Shown piece by piece: positions 23,401 to 34,852 of a DNA stretch of 64,000 nucleotides. Position 1 is the stretch's first letter, and each line of letters starts with the position of its first letter. The stretch comes from Sialis fuliginosa. Taxonomy: Eukaryota > Arthropoda > Insecta > Megaloptera > Sialidae. The position numbers and the translations under genes were made by a program. A model generated the notes under the pieces. The model was not told the origin of the DNA. It did not search any database and worked only from the letters and a program-made list of their open reading frames with translations. The DNA lies in assembly GCA_961205875.1 (NCBI GenBank), contig OY540819.1:4032501-4096500 (forward strand). Reading direction: 5' to 3'.

Positions 23401-25078
23401 ATTTTGTATCACGTAAAACGGGATTGGGAGAAAAGTTTTTCTTTTCTTTTTCACTTTTTGCGGTCGGTTGTTTGATAGATAGATGACATAAAGTGAGTAA
23501 GTGTATAGTAGATCCTCGATTATCTGGTACTTAGGGGTAGATGCTAGATAATGGCAATATTTTATTGGGGGATTTTTTATGACGGCTTCCCTTTATTAGA
23601 GAAGATTTTTCTCAAATAGCGAATTGTATTTTTTCATTTGGTTGTCTTTTTTAGGATTTGTAGTTTTATGACAAGTGCATAAAAATGCATCTGTCGAATT
23701 TTGTGATTCTGGGTATATTTCAAAAATTGATAACTTAACTTTCAAATTTAATAAAATTAACTTTTAAAAAAATGTTGAACCGACTTCAAAAATAAAGCAC
23801 AGAAAAGTATGAAATAATATTTAAAGAAAATTAATATCATCTACAAAATGCAAAAGTTTTTAAGTAAATAATTATTTACAATAAGATCAATTTATATATT
23901 CTTCTATTAATTAATTTTTAAGTAATATTTTCTTTTGTGCAGTGTAAGTACGACACGAAGTAAGAAGACACCTAGGAAATTTCACGATTCTCGGTTCGGG
24001 GGGTTTGGACTGGGTGTTGATGAGTCAGTCACTCATTTATATAAATACACGTTATTTTGATTTTAATAATAAATAATCATTTAACACAGTGTTTACCAAA
24101 GTTAAAAATCACATGTTAAGTTAAATATTACCGATGTACTCTCGGGCGTACCCTTAGAAGTGGGTTAGGGGGGGGGGTGACAAATTAATTACAAATCGAA
24201 TTAGAATATACTTTTAATTACTCTATTTTAATTCGATCTAACGGTTTTGGTAGTCAGTTACTGATTTTTTTTAATTTGATGAAAAGTTGAAAATGCTGAT
24301 TTCGCCAATTTTCGTCCAAAACATTCAGCTTTCGTATGTGCTAAAATAATCAAGGTCTTCCATGAACACATTTTTTTTATATGTGTGTATCTATGATATT
24401 TTGTTGTTTTTCGTTATTTTCTAAGAATAATTCGTCAAATGGTCGAAAACAGGCACTGGCGACCCTACGCTTAACGAAATTATAAAATAGTAAAAAATTG
24501 AATTAATAAATTAACTATAATGAAATCTTCACGCTCATGTTAAAATACTTGTTTACTTTATAAGTTATAAGTTACTGATTTTGTTTTTTTTTTTGTTTCA
24601 CTATATTTTTATAATACCGAAGAATCACTGTATTTATATACCCTACATATATACATTTTTTCGTGAAAAGTATGAGTTGTGAATGATGGATATCGGTTTG
24701 GGATTTTTGTGTCATTCTGCGGATTTAGGGTTCAGATACAAGTAATTTATCGTCGCGATTTTTACTTTCGACGTTAAAAAATATCACTGTTTATTTGTTT
24801 ATTGTTGCAGTAAATCCTTGATGATTGAACGCCGGATATGTTTTATGGATATTTGCGACGAAACGTCGGTTACAAAACTGATAAAATATGGTGTTTGAAT
24901 TTACTCACAAAAAATAGAATTGTTGTTGTTCAATCTCACTGTACTTGATGAGCTAGGTATGTTGTCCTAGGTATGATTAATTCCATTTTTTTTTCTAGCT
25001 AGTTATGAGTATACATATTTGATGAACTAATATTCAAGAGAAGAAAATATCGTGTATCTTGTTTATAAGTACATAATA
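23401..25078. other. AT-rich sequence without a recognised gene
   Basis: Short repeat-like bits are seen near 23510-23565 (GATCCTCGATTATCTGG) and 24120-24480 (a G run, then CACTGGCGACCCTACG). No gene. Confidence 0.45.
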
Positions 25079-25145
25079 ATATTATACTTAGTAGCTAACT
25101 TTTCGGGCTGTTGTCCACGTTGTCGTATTTTTAAACTTGACGTTT

Positions 25146-25172
25146 CGACTCTCATGTCGGAGTCTTCTTCAG
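25146..25172 (-). ncRNA. Hammerhead-like core, left arm of the 25.1-kb element
   Basis: On the minus strand: CTT, CTGAAGA, one extra A, stem II GACTC-loop-GAGTC, GAAA, CGTC, AAG. CTT and AAG can form stem I, and the putative cleavage base is the C of CGTC. Stem III is reduced to about one pair, as in the minimal hammerheads described from retroelements. The boundaries given are approximate. Confidence 0.45.
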
Positions 25173-25196
25173 AAGTGATTCTGTTTCAAAATCATT

Positions 25197-25226
25197 TCTG
25201 AAGAATACTCCGACATGAGAGTCGAA
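25197..25226 (+). ncRNA. Hammerhead-like core, right arm of the 25.1-kb element
   Basis: The inverted partner of the previous motif. Here the core reads CTGAAGA, then ATACTCCGACATGAGAGTC, then GAAACGTCAAG. Stem II has a changed base beside its first pair. Confidence 0.4.
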
Positions 25227-25869
25227 ACGTCAAGATTAAAAATACGACAACGTGGACAACAGCCCGAAAAGTTAGCTACTATGGACAATGGCCACGAAAG
25301 CCTACGGAGGAAAAAAACATATTATACTTGTTAATTGAAGAATATTTTTTTCTTATCTGTAAAAATCGTTTTTGTTTCTAAATATGTCTGACTAGAAGTT
25401 AATAAAAACATTGAAAATACAATAAGAAAGTGGTATGCTCGAGAAGTTGTAGTGTATTAAAAAAAAATTAAAAACTTTCGGCTTTCGTACATCAAACAAA
25501 AAAATTGCTTCCGCTTTCTTTCTTAACCAACAATTAACGGAAATATTTTACATTATTATTACACCACCGACTTCATAAGAATTGTAATATTTTAAATGAA
25601 TCCACCAAAACCGAACTATTTATGTTATTTTTATGTCCCAGTAAAGAAAATAAAAAGATGTCTTTCCAATAATACTAAAAATGACCTATATATGTACTTA
25701 TACAACCATTATCAGAAGGTTTATTGACGTCATAACTATATAGCCATGAAAACAAATAACTGCGTAAAAATGTGTCCTAGCATTTTCCATTGAACTCTTA
25801 CTAAACCATTGTTTTGCTATAATTGATAATAGAACAAATAAATCCTTTTGAGTAAAGAAGTATGCGTTT

Positions 25870-26256
25870 CAGTGGCGTAGGAACGGGGGGGGGGGGGTTG
25901 GGGTTGTAACCCCCCCGAAATATTTTATGTTTTTAAAATATATGAAATTATTATTACAATTTTGAATTGAATAACCTTTTTTGTGATTATAACCCCCCCC
26001 CCCCACCCCCACCCCGAAATATTCAATGTTCTTAAAGTATGCGAAATAATTATAAGAATTTTGAATTGAATGAACTGCATTTCGATATGACTAAAAAAAA
26101 AAGATCTTCAAATGTTAATTGTGTGACCTTTTTTTTTTTTTAGTCAAGATTATAAATTAAATCATTTGATTAAAAATTGTAATAATAATTCCACATATTT
26201 TGGGTACTCCAAGCTTACCCCCCCCCCCCCCGAAAATTTTTCTTACTACGCCACTG
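25870..26256. mobile_element. hAT-type MITE, 387 bp, with 8-bp target duplication
   Basis: Ends CAGTGGCGTAGGAAC and TTACTACGCCACTG are inverted. ATGCGTTT occurs at 25862-25869 and 26257-26264. It contains several G or C runs and two related internal blocks around GAAATATT. CAGTGGCGTA is a familiar hAT terminus. No transposase. Confidence 0.9.
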
Positions 26257-26264
26257 ATGCGTTT

Positions 26265-27392
26265 ATTAATAAAAAAATGCATTACATTTTTTTGCACGGA
26301 AATTCAGTGTGAAAAACTATCTATCTGTACAATTCTATACACTAGCCGTTTCCATTGTGATCGGAGTTTTTGTTTCAAGTTTCCGAATGAGCAGGTCGAA
26401 CTATGTTTTATTAAATTCTTCGAATTAATGCGGATATTAAAACGCTAGCAGAATAACCACGCCATTAAACTCTCCTTGTAAAGTTCACGCGAAAAATAAT
26501 TAATATAGTTGTTCGCAAACACCTGGCGTTAGAGTTGTCTCACAGGAAAAGCTTTCTCGCTATCTGTCTTTATCTAACTGACTTCTCACTTTATATTATG
26601 TAGTCCAGAGATGAGATTTAAAAGAAGTATACGTAAATTTTATTCGTAGAAATGTTTTATGTAGTAAAGTCCATTTAAACTACGGTGATCATATTATGTT
26701 TATACTATATTGTAAAATACAGTAGATACATATTTTATTTCCAACTAATGAACTATATTATACATTTATCCTAATTTATTCATGTTATGAATATTTTTTA
26801 TTTTATTTTAATTTTTTTGTTATTCATGGATGATTTCAACAATAATTATTTGTTAGTTTTCAGTGCTATGAAATAATTTAACATGTATGTTATTCATTCT
26901 GATAGTTGTATATATTTATAATGTAGAAACATTGATATAAATAAAAATTCGTATCAAAAATTTTGTTCAGAACTTAATTTATAAAAGAAAAATGTTTCTG
27001 TGTGGGTAATCTCGAAAACTACTGGATGATTTTGAAGAACGTGTTACTAAATTTCAGAAGTGTTATAGGGTATATATTATATCACTATCATTCAAAATAT
27101 TTGAGCAGTGAAAAAATCATTTAACTCTGACCTAAACTATACGAAATACATCGACTTATTAATATGGAAGTTTTGTAGAGTTCAATTAATTCTATATAAA
27201 AGTTTACGAGATCATACGTATATTAAAATTTAATTTTTGAGTTCTTGTCGACATTTTTTTTATTATAAAATTCATGCATGCTATACAATAAATAAAGAGA
27301 GATCATCAATTCACCAAGGCTTGGACTATATAGTTTAAATGTTTATAAAAATTAATACAACGCGGGTGAAGCAACGGACAAGTCGGTAGTAT
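26265..27392. other. AT-rich sequence without a recognised gene
   Basis: A patch near 26500-26600 (TCGCAAACACCTGGCGTTAG) is unique and more complex. No gene was found. Confidence 0.45.
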
Positions 27393-28394
27393 AAAACAAC
27401 TTCCAAGTAAATGCACAGTGCTTCCTCGTGCTAAATTCACCAAAGGTAGTTAATTATTGAAATATGTATTTAAATAAAAACCGATATTGTTGAGATAAAT
27501 TGCCTGGAATTGGTTAACCATTTAATTTTTATACAATTTTACTAAAAAAAACATCTGCCAAGTAAATTCACAGTGCTTCCTCGTGCTAAATTCACGAAAG
27601 GTAGTTAATTATTCAACAATTTTAATAAACACCGATAGTGTTTATATAAATTGCCTGGAATTGGTTAACCATTTAATTTTTATACAATTTTTCTAAAAAA
27701 TATTAGTTCGAAATTTTTCTTAAAACGCACCTGAATATTTTTTCATATATTTTTAATTTTTTGACAATTTCAATCTAAATCTAAATTTATTCAAATATCT
27801 CAATGACATTTAAAACGTCAAAATGAAATTTAAAACGCCAAACTGACATTTAAAACGTCAACATGACATTTAACATGTCATAGAAAATATCAATTTAAAA
27901 AAACAAATGACGAATTTTTAAAGCAAAATGAGATACATATTTTTAATATATATTTTACAACAAACGTTGTAGACCCATATTATAGGAAATTTAATGCTCT
28001 ACAAAAAATATTCTATACAATTTTCACGTAAGATGTGTCGTTCTTGAGATATCTTGAAAGAATAAATATTTTGGGGTGTCACCCCTCCCCCTTACACACG
28101 ATTTTGATGATTTTGAAACGGGACCGTCCTCAAGCCAGACCCAACCATCCGACCAAGTTTCAATAATATCAAATCAGTAGTTCATGAGTTATGCGTGTGA
28201 CAAGGATTCAGGGGACAGACGGACACACGGACGGACGGACGGACACACAGACAGACAGACACGGAACAAAAAGTGTTTGTCTTGACGTGAAACGGATAAA
28301 TCAATTTAAAATTTTGAAATCGGAGAACATTTTTTTTGTCTCAATCTGAAACGATCACATAGCTTCTCGTATCTTCGATATTGCGAGGGAGCAA
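27393..28394 (+). mobile_element. Family B element, longest copy (about 1 kb)
   Basis: One end is AAGTAAATGCACAGTGCTTC; the other runs to CGTATCTTCGATATTGCGAG. The first 155 bp occur twice in tandem (27398 and 27553). Inside is a minisatellite of 20-bp units around GACATTTAAAACGTCA (27801-27880). Then come ACCCCTCCCCCTTACACACG, CATGAGTTATGCGTGTGACA and a GGAC/ACAGAC microsatellite. No open frame of a transposase is seen, so it is non-autonomous and its class is unknown to me. Confidence 0.75.
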
Positions 28395-28559
28395 AAGTTT
28401 AATCTGTAGGTAACCTACTTTATATTTAAATAAATCAACAAATTATAATTTAAAAACTATATTAAATCTAAAGTACCTAACAATCAAAAAGGTATTCAGT
28501 GTTATTGTTGGAGTAAATCAATATCGAATGAAAGTACAAGGCACAAAATCATTTTTAAA

Positions 28560-28770
28560 GCTGACGGCCAAAGTTGTGACGTAGGTGAGGCAAACTTTGC
28601 TAGGGCCACTTATCATTGTGTCGCCATATTTCAGTCTCCGTGTTCATTGAAATCTCGGCAGATCTTATTCGTAATCGGGCAAGCCCTCGCTTCCGCCTTG
28701 GTAAGTAATAACCGCGGTGACGCATATGTCGGACACCAGTGGCGCCGCCCTCATACAACTTGGCTAGATT
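28560..28770. other. Unique GC-richer island with a splice-donor-like site
   Basis: GACGTAGGTGAGGCAAACTT, GCAAGCCCTCGCTTCCGCCT and GACACCAGTGGCGCCGCCCT stand out in the AT-rich context. CCTTGGTAAGTAATAA near 28696 is a strong plus-strand donor consensus. A non-coding first exon with its promoter is possible; no linked downstream exon was identified. Confidence 0.3.
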
Positions 28771-29196
28771 TATTACAGCTAATTAAATGTGTTGGAAGTT
28801 GGGATTGTTAGATCGGTAGTTAGTTGACTTTTAGGTGGACATATGTTTGTATGTGTATTATTTGATAGTATTCCATGTATAGCTATTAAGAGTGTTGGAA
28901 ATATTAACCATGAAAATGTATTTGGTTCTATTAAAAAAATGATGAATGTAAATAATTTTAAAAATTATTACGCAGTTTGAAGTGCCCTAAAATGTACTGG
29001 AAGGTATTTTCAATTAAAAAATACACACTATAATCTTTATAGGCCTTATTCTAATGTTTACACAGAGATGTATTTTATTGTGTGTTTTCGAAAATATTTG
29101 TTTATTATTAACAAATTTAATAAATGTTATTAATTACATATTTGGTAACAACACAACGATATAGCTCCAACATGAGATTTATTATCAGTAACTAAA
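28771..29196. other. AT-rich sequence without a recognised gene
   Basis: Nothing was recognised. Confidence 0.5.
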
Positions 29197-29445
29197 TAAG
29201 GTATTGGCACCAGTTATGGTCGCTATAAAAGCAAAGTTTACTATTTTTCTAATTGACGGACATTTTTTTGTAATTCTAATGAACCCATGTTAATAATAAA
29301 ACAAGTAACTCTTTATTTAATCAATTTAATTACCAAAGTCCGCAAATATAGTTTGTTTTTTAAATTATAGTATTTTCTAATTCAGTACATTACATTAAAA
29401 AATAGCCATTACTGGTGTCATATCCAAGACTGGTGCAGTACCTTA
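29197..29445. mobile_element. MITE family A, internally deleted copy (249 bp)
   Basis: Ends TAAGGTATTGGCACCAGTT and AAGACTGGTGCAGTACCTTA match the other family A copies, but about 300 bp of the middle is missing. Confidence 0.8.
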
Positions 29446-30400
29446 TTAGCATTTTTAATTGACAACATTAGTATATATCTTGATTAAAATTAAATGAATC
29501 GATTTAAAATCTACACCAAATATTCAATGAATATTTATGACATGGAAGTTAAGTTTACCGCATGTGTGGTAAGTAAAAAACAACGCATGGTATTAAAACA
29601 ATGGTGATATATTTATACAAAAAATACTTTCGACGAACAGTTACCACTATATTTTAATAAATTGAAGTACTGCTGTATTGTAAATTCCAAATATCAGAAA
29701 TACGATTTTTTTTCAATTTCCATATATTACCGGGCGTTAGTCAATATAATAGAAACATACATTTTAAATATAGATTTAAACAAATAATAAAAAATATTAA
29801 TAAATCTGTTTATAAATATATAATTTTTTATCATCTGCCACTGCCAGTAGCAAAACTTTCGGAAATAAATAATGTCGAATTATTTATTGCTATCGACATT
29901 GAGATGCTGCAGACATATGTAGGGCTCATGATATATAGCGTGTTGTAGTTTCGTATTCATTCTTAAACTTGATGCTAGATTAATGGATGTTAAACCGTTC
30001 TTGTTTTATTTTAAAATATTAACTCTTGAGGAACTTTTCTTTTCGGAACTTCGTTTTTTTGTGATTTGTATGTGCGAGAAAGGAACGGTTTGGGTAGAAT
30101 ATGGATATTAAAACACGAATTACAAAACTGTCTACTTGTGTAGTGAGATTAAAAAAAATAGCCTTTATCGACTTGTACACGTGACCGTATATAAAAAAAT
30201 ATTTTATTCTTTTTCTATTTTGAAATATAACGAATATTATGTATTTCATCTGTTAAGCCGTTTTTAGAAAAAATTGTGAATACATTCTAATATATAGATA
30301 TATATAGGTACATGCATGTTGTATATGTAATAATATGCCTCTATAATGTATAATATATGTATACGGTACTTTTTTTCATACAATAAACTTTTACTACATA
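29446..30400. other. AT-rich sequence without a recognised gene
   Basis: A minus frame at 30019-30249 is low complexity. No gene was recognised. Confidence 0.45.
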
Positions 30401-31224
30401 AAAAAACATCTGCCAAGTAAATGCACAGTGCTTCCTCGTGCTAAATTCACTAAAACCGATAGTGTTCAGATAAATTGCCTGGCATTGGTTAACCATTTAA
30501 TTTTTATACAAATTTTACTAAAAAATCTTCGAATTTTTTCTTAAAACGCACCTGAATATTTTTTCATATATTTTTAATTTTTTGACAATTTCAATCTAAA
30601 TCTAAATTTATGCAAATGTCAAAATGACATTTAAAACGTCAAAGTGACATTTAAAACGTCAAAGTGACATTTAAAACGTCAAAATGACACTTAATATATC
30701 CAATCAAATACCAATTTAGAAAAACAAAACACGAATTTTTAAAATTAATTTAGATAAATCTTTGTAAGGGAATATTTTACAACAAACGTAGCAGACCCAT
30801 ATTATAGGAAATTTAATTCTCTACAAAAAATATTCTATAAAATTTTCTCGTAACATGTGTCGTTCTTGAGATATCTAGAAAAAAGAAATATTTTGGGGTG
30901 TCACCCCTCCCCCTTACACACGATTTTGATGATTTTGAAATGGGACCGTCCTCAAACCAAACCCAACCATCCGACCAAGTTTCAATAATATCGGTTCAGT
31001 GGTTCATGAGTTATGCGTGTGACAAGGATTCAGGGGACAGACGGACGGACGGACGGACGGACACACGGACACACGGACAGACAGACAGACACGGAACGAA
31101 AAGTGTTTGTCTTGACGTGAAACGGATAAATAAATTTAAAATTTTGAAATTGGAGAACTTTTTTTTTGTCTCAATTTGAAACGATCACATAGCTTCTCGT
31201 ATCTTCGATATTGCGAGGAAGCAA
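30401..31224 (+). mobile_element. Family B element, second copy
   Basis: Same ends and order as the 27.4-kb copy, without the tandem first block. Its minisatellite (30617-30705) has about four units of AAAGTGACATTTAAAACGTC. Its GGAC run is longer. It lies only about 235 bp upstream of the TATA box of Kazal gene 1. Confidence 0.75.
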
Positions 31225-31459
31225 TTATAAAATTTTTACTACCTACTGTAACAAAGAACAATAAAATAATTTTTTTATATTAATAGTAAATTAATTATAT
31301 ACACATTTTTTAAATATATTTAAAATATTTACTTTATTTCGCAAACAATATTTTGAAGTTATTTAATTAATACAAAAATGATTTAAAACATTTTTACAAG
31401 GAACAATAATGTTTTTGTTAATAAACGATTACAGTTTTTAATGATAAACAGTTATTTTG

Positions 31460-31467
31460 TATAAAAG
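31460..31467 (+). promoter_or_regulatory. TATA box of Kazal gene 1
   Basis: TATAAAAG lies 73 bp before the ATG. The paralogous gene has TATAAAAA 84 bp before its ATG, so the spacing is kept. The transcript would start near 31490. Confidence 0.6.
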
Positions 31468-31532
31468 AAATTCTTAAATGAGAACTATTATTTTTTATGT
31501 CCAAATAAAGAACTGTGTTAAACAGAACGAAA

Positions 31533-34424
31533 ATGAAAATATGTTGTATCTTTTTTTTGATTGGTAAGTAATACAAACATAAATAATCTAAAAAATTATA
31601 AAATTTTTTAAATTTATTCACTAATAATGATCTAATTTGTAGCAAAAAAAAGTTATAACTTTAACCTCATAATAAATTGAAATTAATAGCTTATTCAAAA
31701 TTATTTTTTTTTCGTTATTTGTAAATATTAACATCTACTGATACGTTTATTAAAAATTAAAAACAACAACAACATAATATCGAAAACAATAAGCATTTTG
31801 TAATAGATTTTTATAATTTATTCATAAATTTAAAATAAATAAAATCAATTGTTTTAGTTTTCTACCAAACAATAACTGTGTCTGCGTGGTTAAGTTCATT
31901 TTTATGTACAAAATACTGCCCAGATATATATAGACCAGTTTGTGCACTACTGCTGAATGAGGATATATTCAAATCATTCCGTAATTCATGCGAGTTTGAT
32001 AGGCACAAATGTCGTAATCCTTTTGAACGTATGTAAATAATTTTGTATCAATTTATTAACCCAGCAGTGGAAACGTTTGGTCGATCTGACCCAACGGTAT
32101 CTATGAATACCTCTATTAACAAAACGATAAGGAAGTGGTACCAGTCTTGACTAGGACCCCAGTAATGGCAAATTTTTAATTAAATGTACTGAATTAGAAA
32201 TATGTGTTGATATTTGATTATTATCATTTCTGAATATTAATCTATATACATTTAACTATCTTACAGAATGATTTGATGACAATCGGCCATTAGGTGTCAA
32301 AATGGTGGACATTTAATCTAATTATTAGTATAATTTATTTATTAATTATTATATTATCATAGCAACTGCTTTACATTGTTTCAAATTTGACGATTCTTTC
32401 TTATATATCTTTTGTGTCGTAGTATTTATCATTTTGTAATCATTAGCAAGTGTCCATCATTGCGTGCTCAATACTGGTTTTATTTTATCCAGTACTGAAG
32501 AAAAAACATGAACAAAATAAGAGGCTATAATTTTAAAAACAAACTATATTTGCGGACTTTTGTAATTAAATTGATTAAAGAAAGAGTTACTTGTTTTATT
32601 AGTAACATGAGTTCATGAGAATTACAAAAAAACAAACCCATTAATCCAAAAAAACGAAAACTTGCTCTTATAGTGGCCATGACTGGTGCTTTTACCTTAT
32701 TATTTCATTAATATCTTCAAACTGATCAGCTGACATTAATTTGAGTTTATCACAGAAACGATATTGAAGAATTAATTCAATATACAAACCTATAAAGTTA
32801 AAATAGAAGTTTATTATGTGATTTATGTTAAACTGGAGATTTAATGACATGTTTTATTTAATAATAAAATAATTATGTAATTAAAGAGTACTTTAAATAG
32901 CCCCTAATGTCTAACGGGTCAATTTGACCCAACGTTCCCACTGAGGTAAGGATTTTTTTACAAATCCATTAAATTATTTCGGTCCATCTGTGTAAAAAAA
33001 GTTGTACGTTGTTGCTTGTTTCCATTTGGAGCGGTAAGCATAAAAAAATATCTACCTTGGGAACCACGGGACTTTCTTATACCTAACCTAACCTAACCTA
33101 ACCTAACAGTGAATTGTATAAGTGATTCTTTGTTTATTAAAAAAATTCTAACAAACTAACAAGAAAGAACAAAATGAATAATTTTATATTTATATAACAA
33201 GTGATTTTTTTTAACGTAATAACTGAAAACGGATGTTTACTCTTGTAAATTTTTGGATTTTTGAATTATTTTTGAAATAAGAAAAAAATGTTTTAGATAA
33301 AAAATGTTGAGTATGTTATTATCTATAATTTATTCCCCATACATTTATGATTTAGCCAGAAAGAATTTTTTTATGTAATTATTTAGATTCACCTACACAG
33401 TTCACTCTCAGTATTACGTATAAGAAAGTCCCATGTTACCTACGGCAAATACACACACTGTTCAATCTCTGCAATACGTATAAGAAAGTCCCATGACACT
33501 CATGGCAGATATTTCTCCTCTGTTATGAACCATTTGAATTATAATAAATTTTTTTTTTCAAAAATTCATTTTTACGAAAAAATGAATAGAACATAAATTA
33601 TAGATATAGATATTACCAACATTTTTTAACTTGACCATTTTTCTCTATTTTGCACTGTTTCAGAGTAATTCGAAAAATTAAAAAATCGACGTAGGTAAAC
33701 ATCCGTATCCGGTTGAAAAATCGTTTTCAAAAATAAGACGTTTTCTTCCCAGCCAAAAATTAATCTTAAATATAAAATATCACCCTTCTACGATTTGTCG
33801 TATTTGAGTTACAGCGCTTACAGACAGACAGACAGACAGGCACAGACAGATGGACACACAGACATCTTGGCGAAAATAGTCAGAATGGATTCAGGGAAGG
33901 TCAAAATAGATAATTCCGTGAAAACCCGGAGTTCGAAAAAAATCGGCTTCACTATACTTACTTATACTAATGTATATTTCATATACATGGTATAAGAAAG
34001 TAAAAATAGAAACAAAACGAAACATTTTGTAGATGGAAATGTAGTAGTGTCAGTAGAGACAGCCAACACTGTTTCTATTTCTTGTTTATGCATAAACTCT
34101 ACAAATACATAGTTGCTTCAGACTTTAGTGGATACGATTTGTTCACCTGTAACAATTTAAAACTCAAGATAATACTAAAATTTTTCTTGAGTGCGGAGTA
34201 AAAGTTTATACTTGTTGATATGAGTTATTTTAACTTGCAAAGAGCAACATCCGTCAACATTATTAAACGGAATGTCATTTATTATATTATCATGGATCTG
34301 CATTTTTAGTGTAATTATTATATTAGTAAAATTGAACAAAATATTATATCCATATTATTATAAAATTAATATAAATAATTTGTTTTTAGGATGGCGTCTT
34401 CTGTTCTTGAATAAATCATGTTAA
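31533..34424 (+). CDS. Secreted single-domain Kazal peptide, gene 1
   Basis: Three exons: 31533-31563, 31858-32028 and 34390-34424, giving 78 residues. Both introns are GT-AG (GTAAGT and GTATGT donors) and phase 1. Residues 1-20 form a signal peptide (MKICCIFFLI, then VFYQT across the junction, cleavage likely after SA). The mature part has six cysteines spaced C-x3-C-x7-C-x15-C-x6-C-x15-C, with CPDIYRPVC and FRNSCEFDRHKC matching the Kazal PVC and F/Y-x-N-x-C signatures. Kazal domains usually block serine proteases by presenting a loop after the second cysteine; the residue at the P1 position here is Asp, which is unusual. Intron 2 (2.36 kb) is swollen by nested transposons. Without splicing into exon 3, exon 2 would stop after two more codons and lack the sixth cysteine. 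A paralogue lies 1.9 kb downstream. Protein function is inferred, not shown. Confidence 0.85.
32060..32950. mobile_element. TTAA-type element in intron 2, host for a nested MITE
   Basis: TTAA (32056-32059) precedes CCCAGCAGTGGAAACGTTTG. The opposite end is the complement of CAGTGGGAACGTTGGGTCAA. GACCCAACG appears near both ends. The right TTAA is lost. MITE A sits inside it (32128-32699). Interpretation as piggyBac-like rests on the left flank only. Confidence 0.5.
32128..32699. mobile_element. MITE family A, copy in Kazal gene 1 intron 2
   Basis: Ends TAAGGAAGTGGTACCAGTC and GACTGGTGCTTTTACCTTA. Its orientation is opposite to the copy in gene 2 and it is nested in another element, so the two intronic copies are independent insertions. 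Confidence 0.8.
33082..33107. repeat. Interstitial telomere-type repeat (CCTAA)5
   Basis: Five perfect CCTAA units, the complement of the insect telomere repeat TTAGG. They follow GGGACTTTCTTATA, whose complement occurs in the repeats at 33417 and 33477. Confidence 0.85.
33200..33990. repeat. Dispersed repeat with CAGA microsatellite
   Basis: AACGGATGTTTACTCTTGTAA near 33230 recurs at 21222, and GTAAACATCCGT near 33690 is its partial inverse. A GACAGACAGACAGACAGG run follows at 33820. The 66-codon plus frame across it is not protein-like. Class unknown; it fills part of intron 2 of Kazal gene 1. Confidence 0.4.
33401..33500. repeat. Two 60-bp direct repeats
   Basis: TTCACTCTCAGTATTACGTA and TTCAATCTCTGCAATACGTA, each followed by TAAGAAAGTCCCATG, repeat with a period of 60 bp. 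The shared block is inverted relative to 33070-33081, so the locus can fold back. Confidence 0.65.
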
Positions 34425-34492
34425 ATATTTATATATTTATCATAGTATCTGTACTTTGTATTATTGATTATGTATGAAAATATCCTATAAAA

Positions 34493-34498
34493 AATAAA
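34493..34498 (+). terminator. Polyadenylation signal of Kazal gene 1
   Basis: AATAAA lies 69 bp after the stop codon; gene 2 has the same signal 57 bp after its stop. Confidence 0.55.
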
Positions 34499-34852
34499 TA
34501 GATTTGTCATAAGTGTAGATTATTATGTTTTTTTCTTACTCTTACCAAATAACAGTAACCAAGAAAATAAAATTAAGATAAATAAATATATATTAGTATC
34601 TTAATACCCCTAGACTTCACTTAGCGTCAATTATGCGTTCCGGAAAAATGAAGCGCATACTGAAATTACGCAAATCTTAGTTTTCAGGGTATAAATAATT
34701 CAGAAACATGAACCAATAATAAAAAACTCTCACTTTAAGACATTTATCCTATAAATACATATTATATTATATTATAATACATATTACATCGATGAATAAC
34801 TTATTAGGAAATGATGTTCGTCATTTTTACGGAAAAAATAGTTGATATATCA

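Larger units (their letters stand above)
25090..25318. mobile_element. 229-bp inverted-repeat retroelement with hammerhead-like cores
   Basis: Two 90-bp arms (25091-25180 and 25190-25279) are inverted with few mismatches around a 9-bp loop. They are followed by a tail reading ATGGACAATGGCCACGAAAG, CCTACGGAGG and a short A run. ATATTATACTT at 25079-25089 and 25319-25329 is an 11-bp direct repeat, that is, a target duplication. Each arm contains CTGAAGA, stem GACTC/GAGTC, then GAAACGTC. The element encodes nothing, so it must be mobilised in trans; I infer a Penelope-type machinery. Confidence 0.8.

Noticed and set aside
27393..28394. Family B as an LTR or Helitron
   Set aside because: No TG...CA long terminal repeats, and no TC...CTRR ends with a terminal hairpin.
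30898..31179. 93-codon frame with RRTDGRTDTRTHGQTDR repeats, and 33795-33995
   Set aside because: Translation of GGAC/CAGA microsatellites within repeats.
32021..32036. Kazal gene 1 ending inside exon 2 (reading GAACGTATG then TAA)
   Set aside because: The domain would have only five cysteines; the GT donor aligns with that of gene 2 and a phase-matched last exon exists at 34390.
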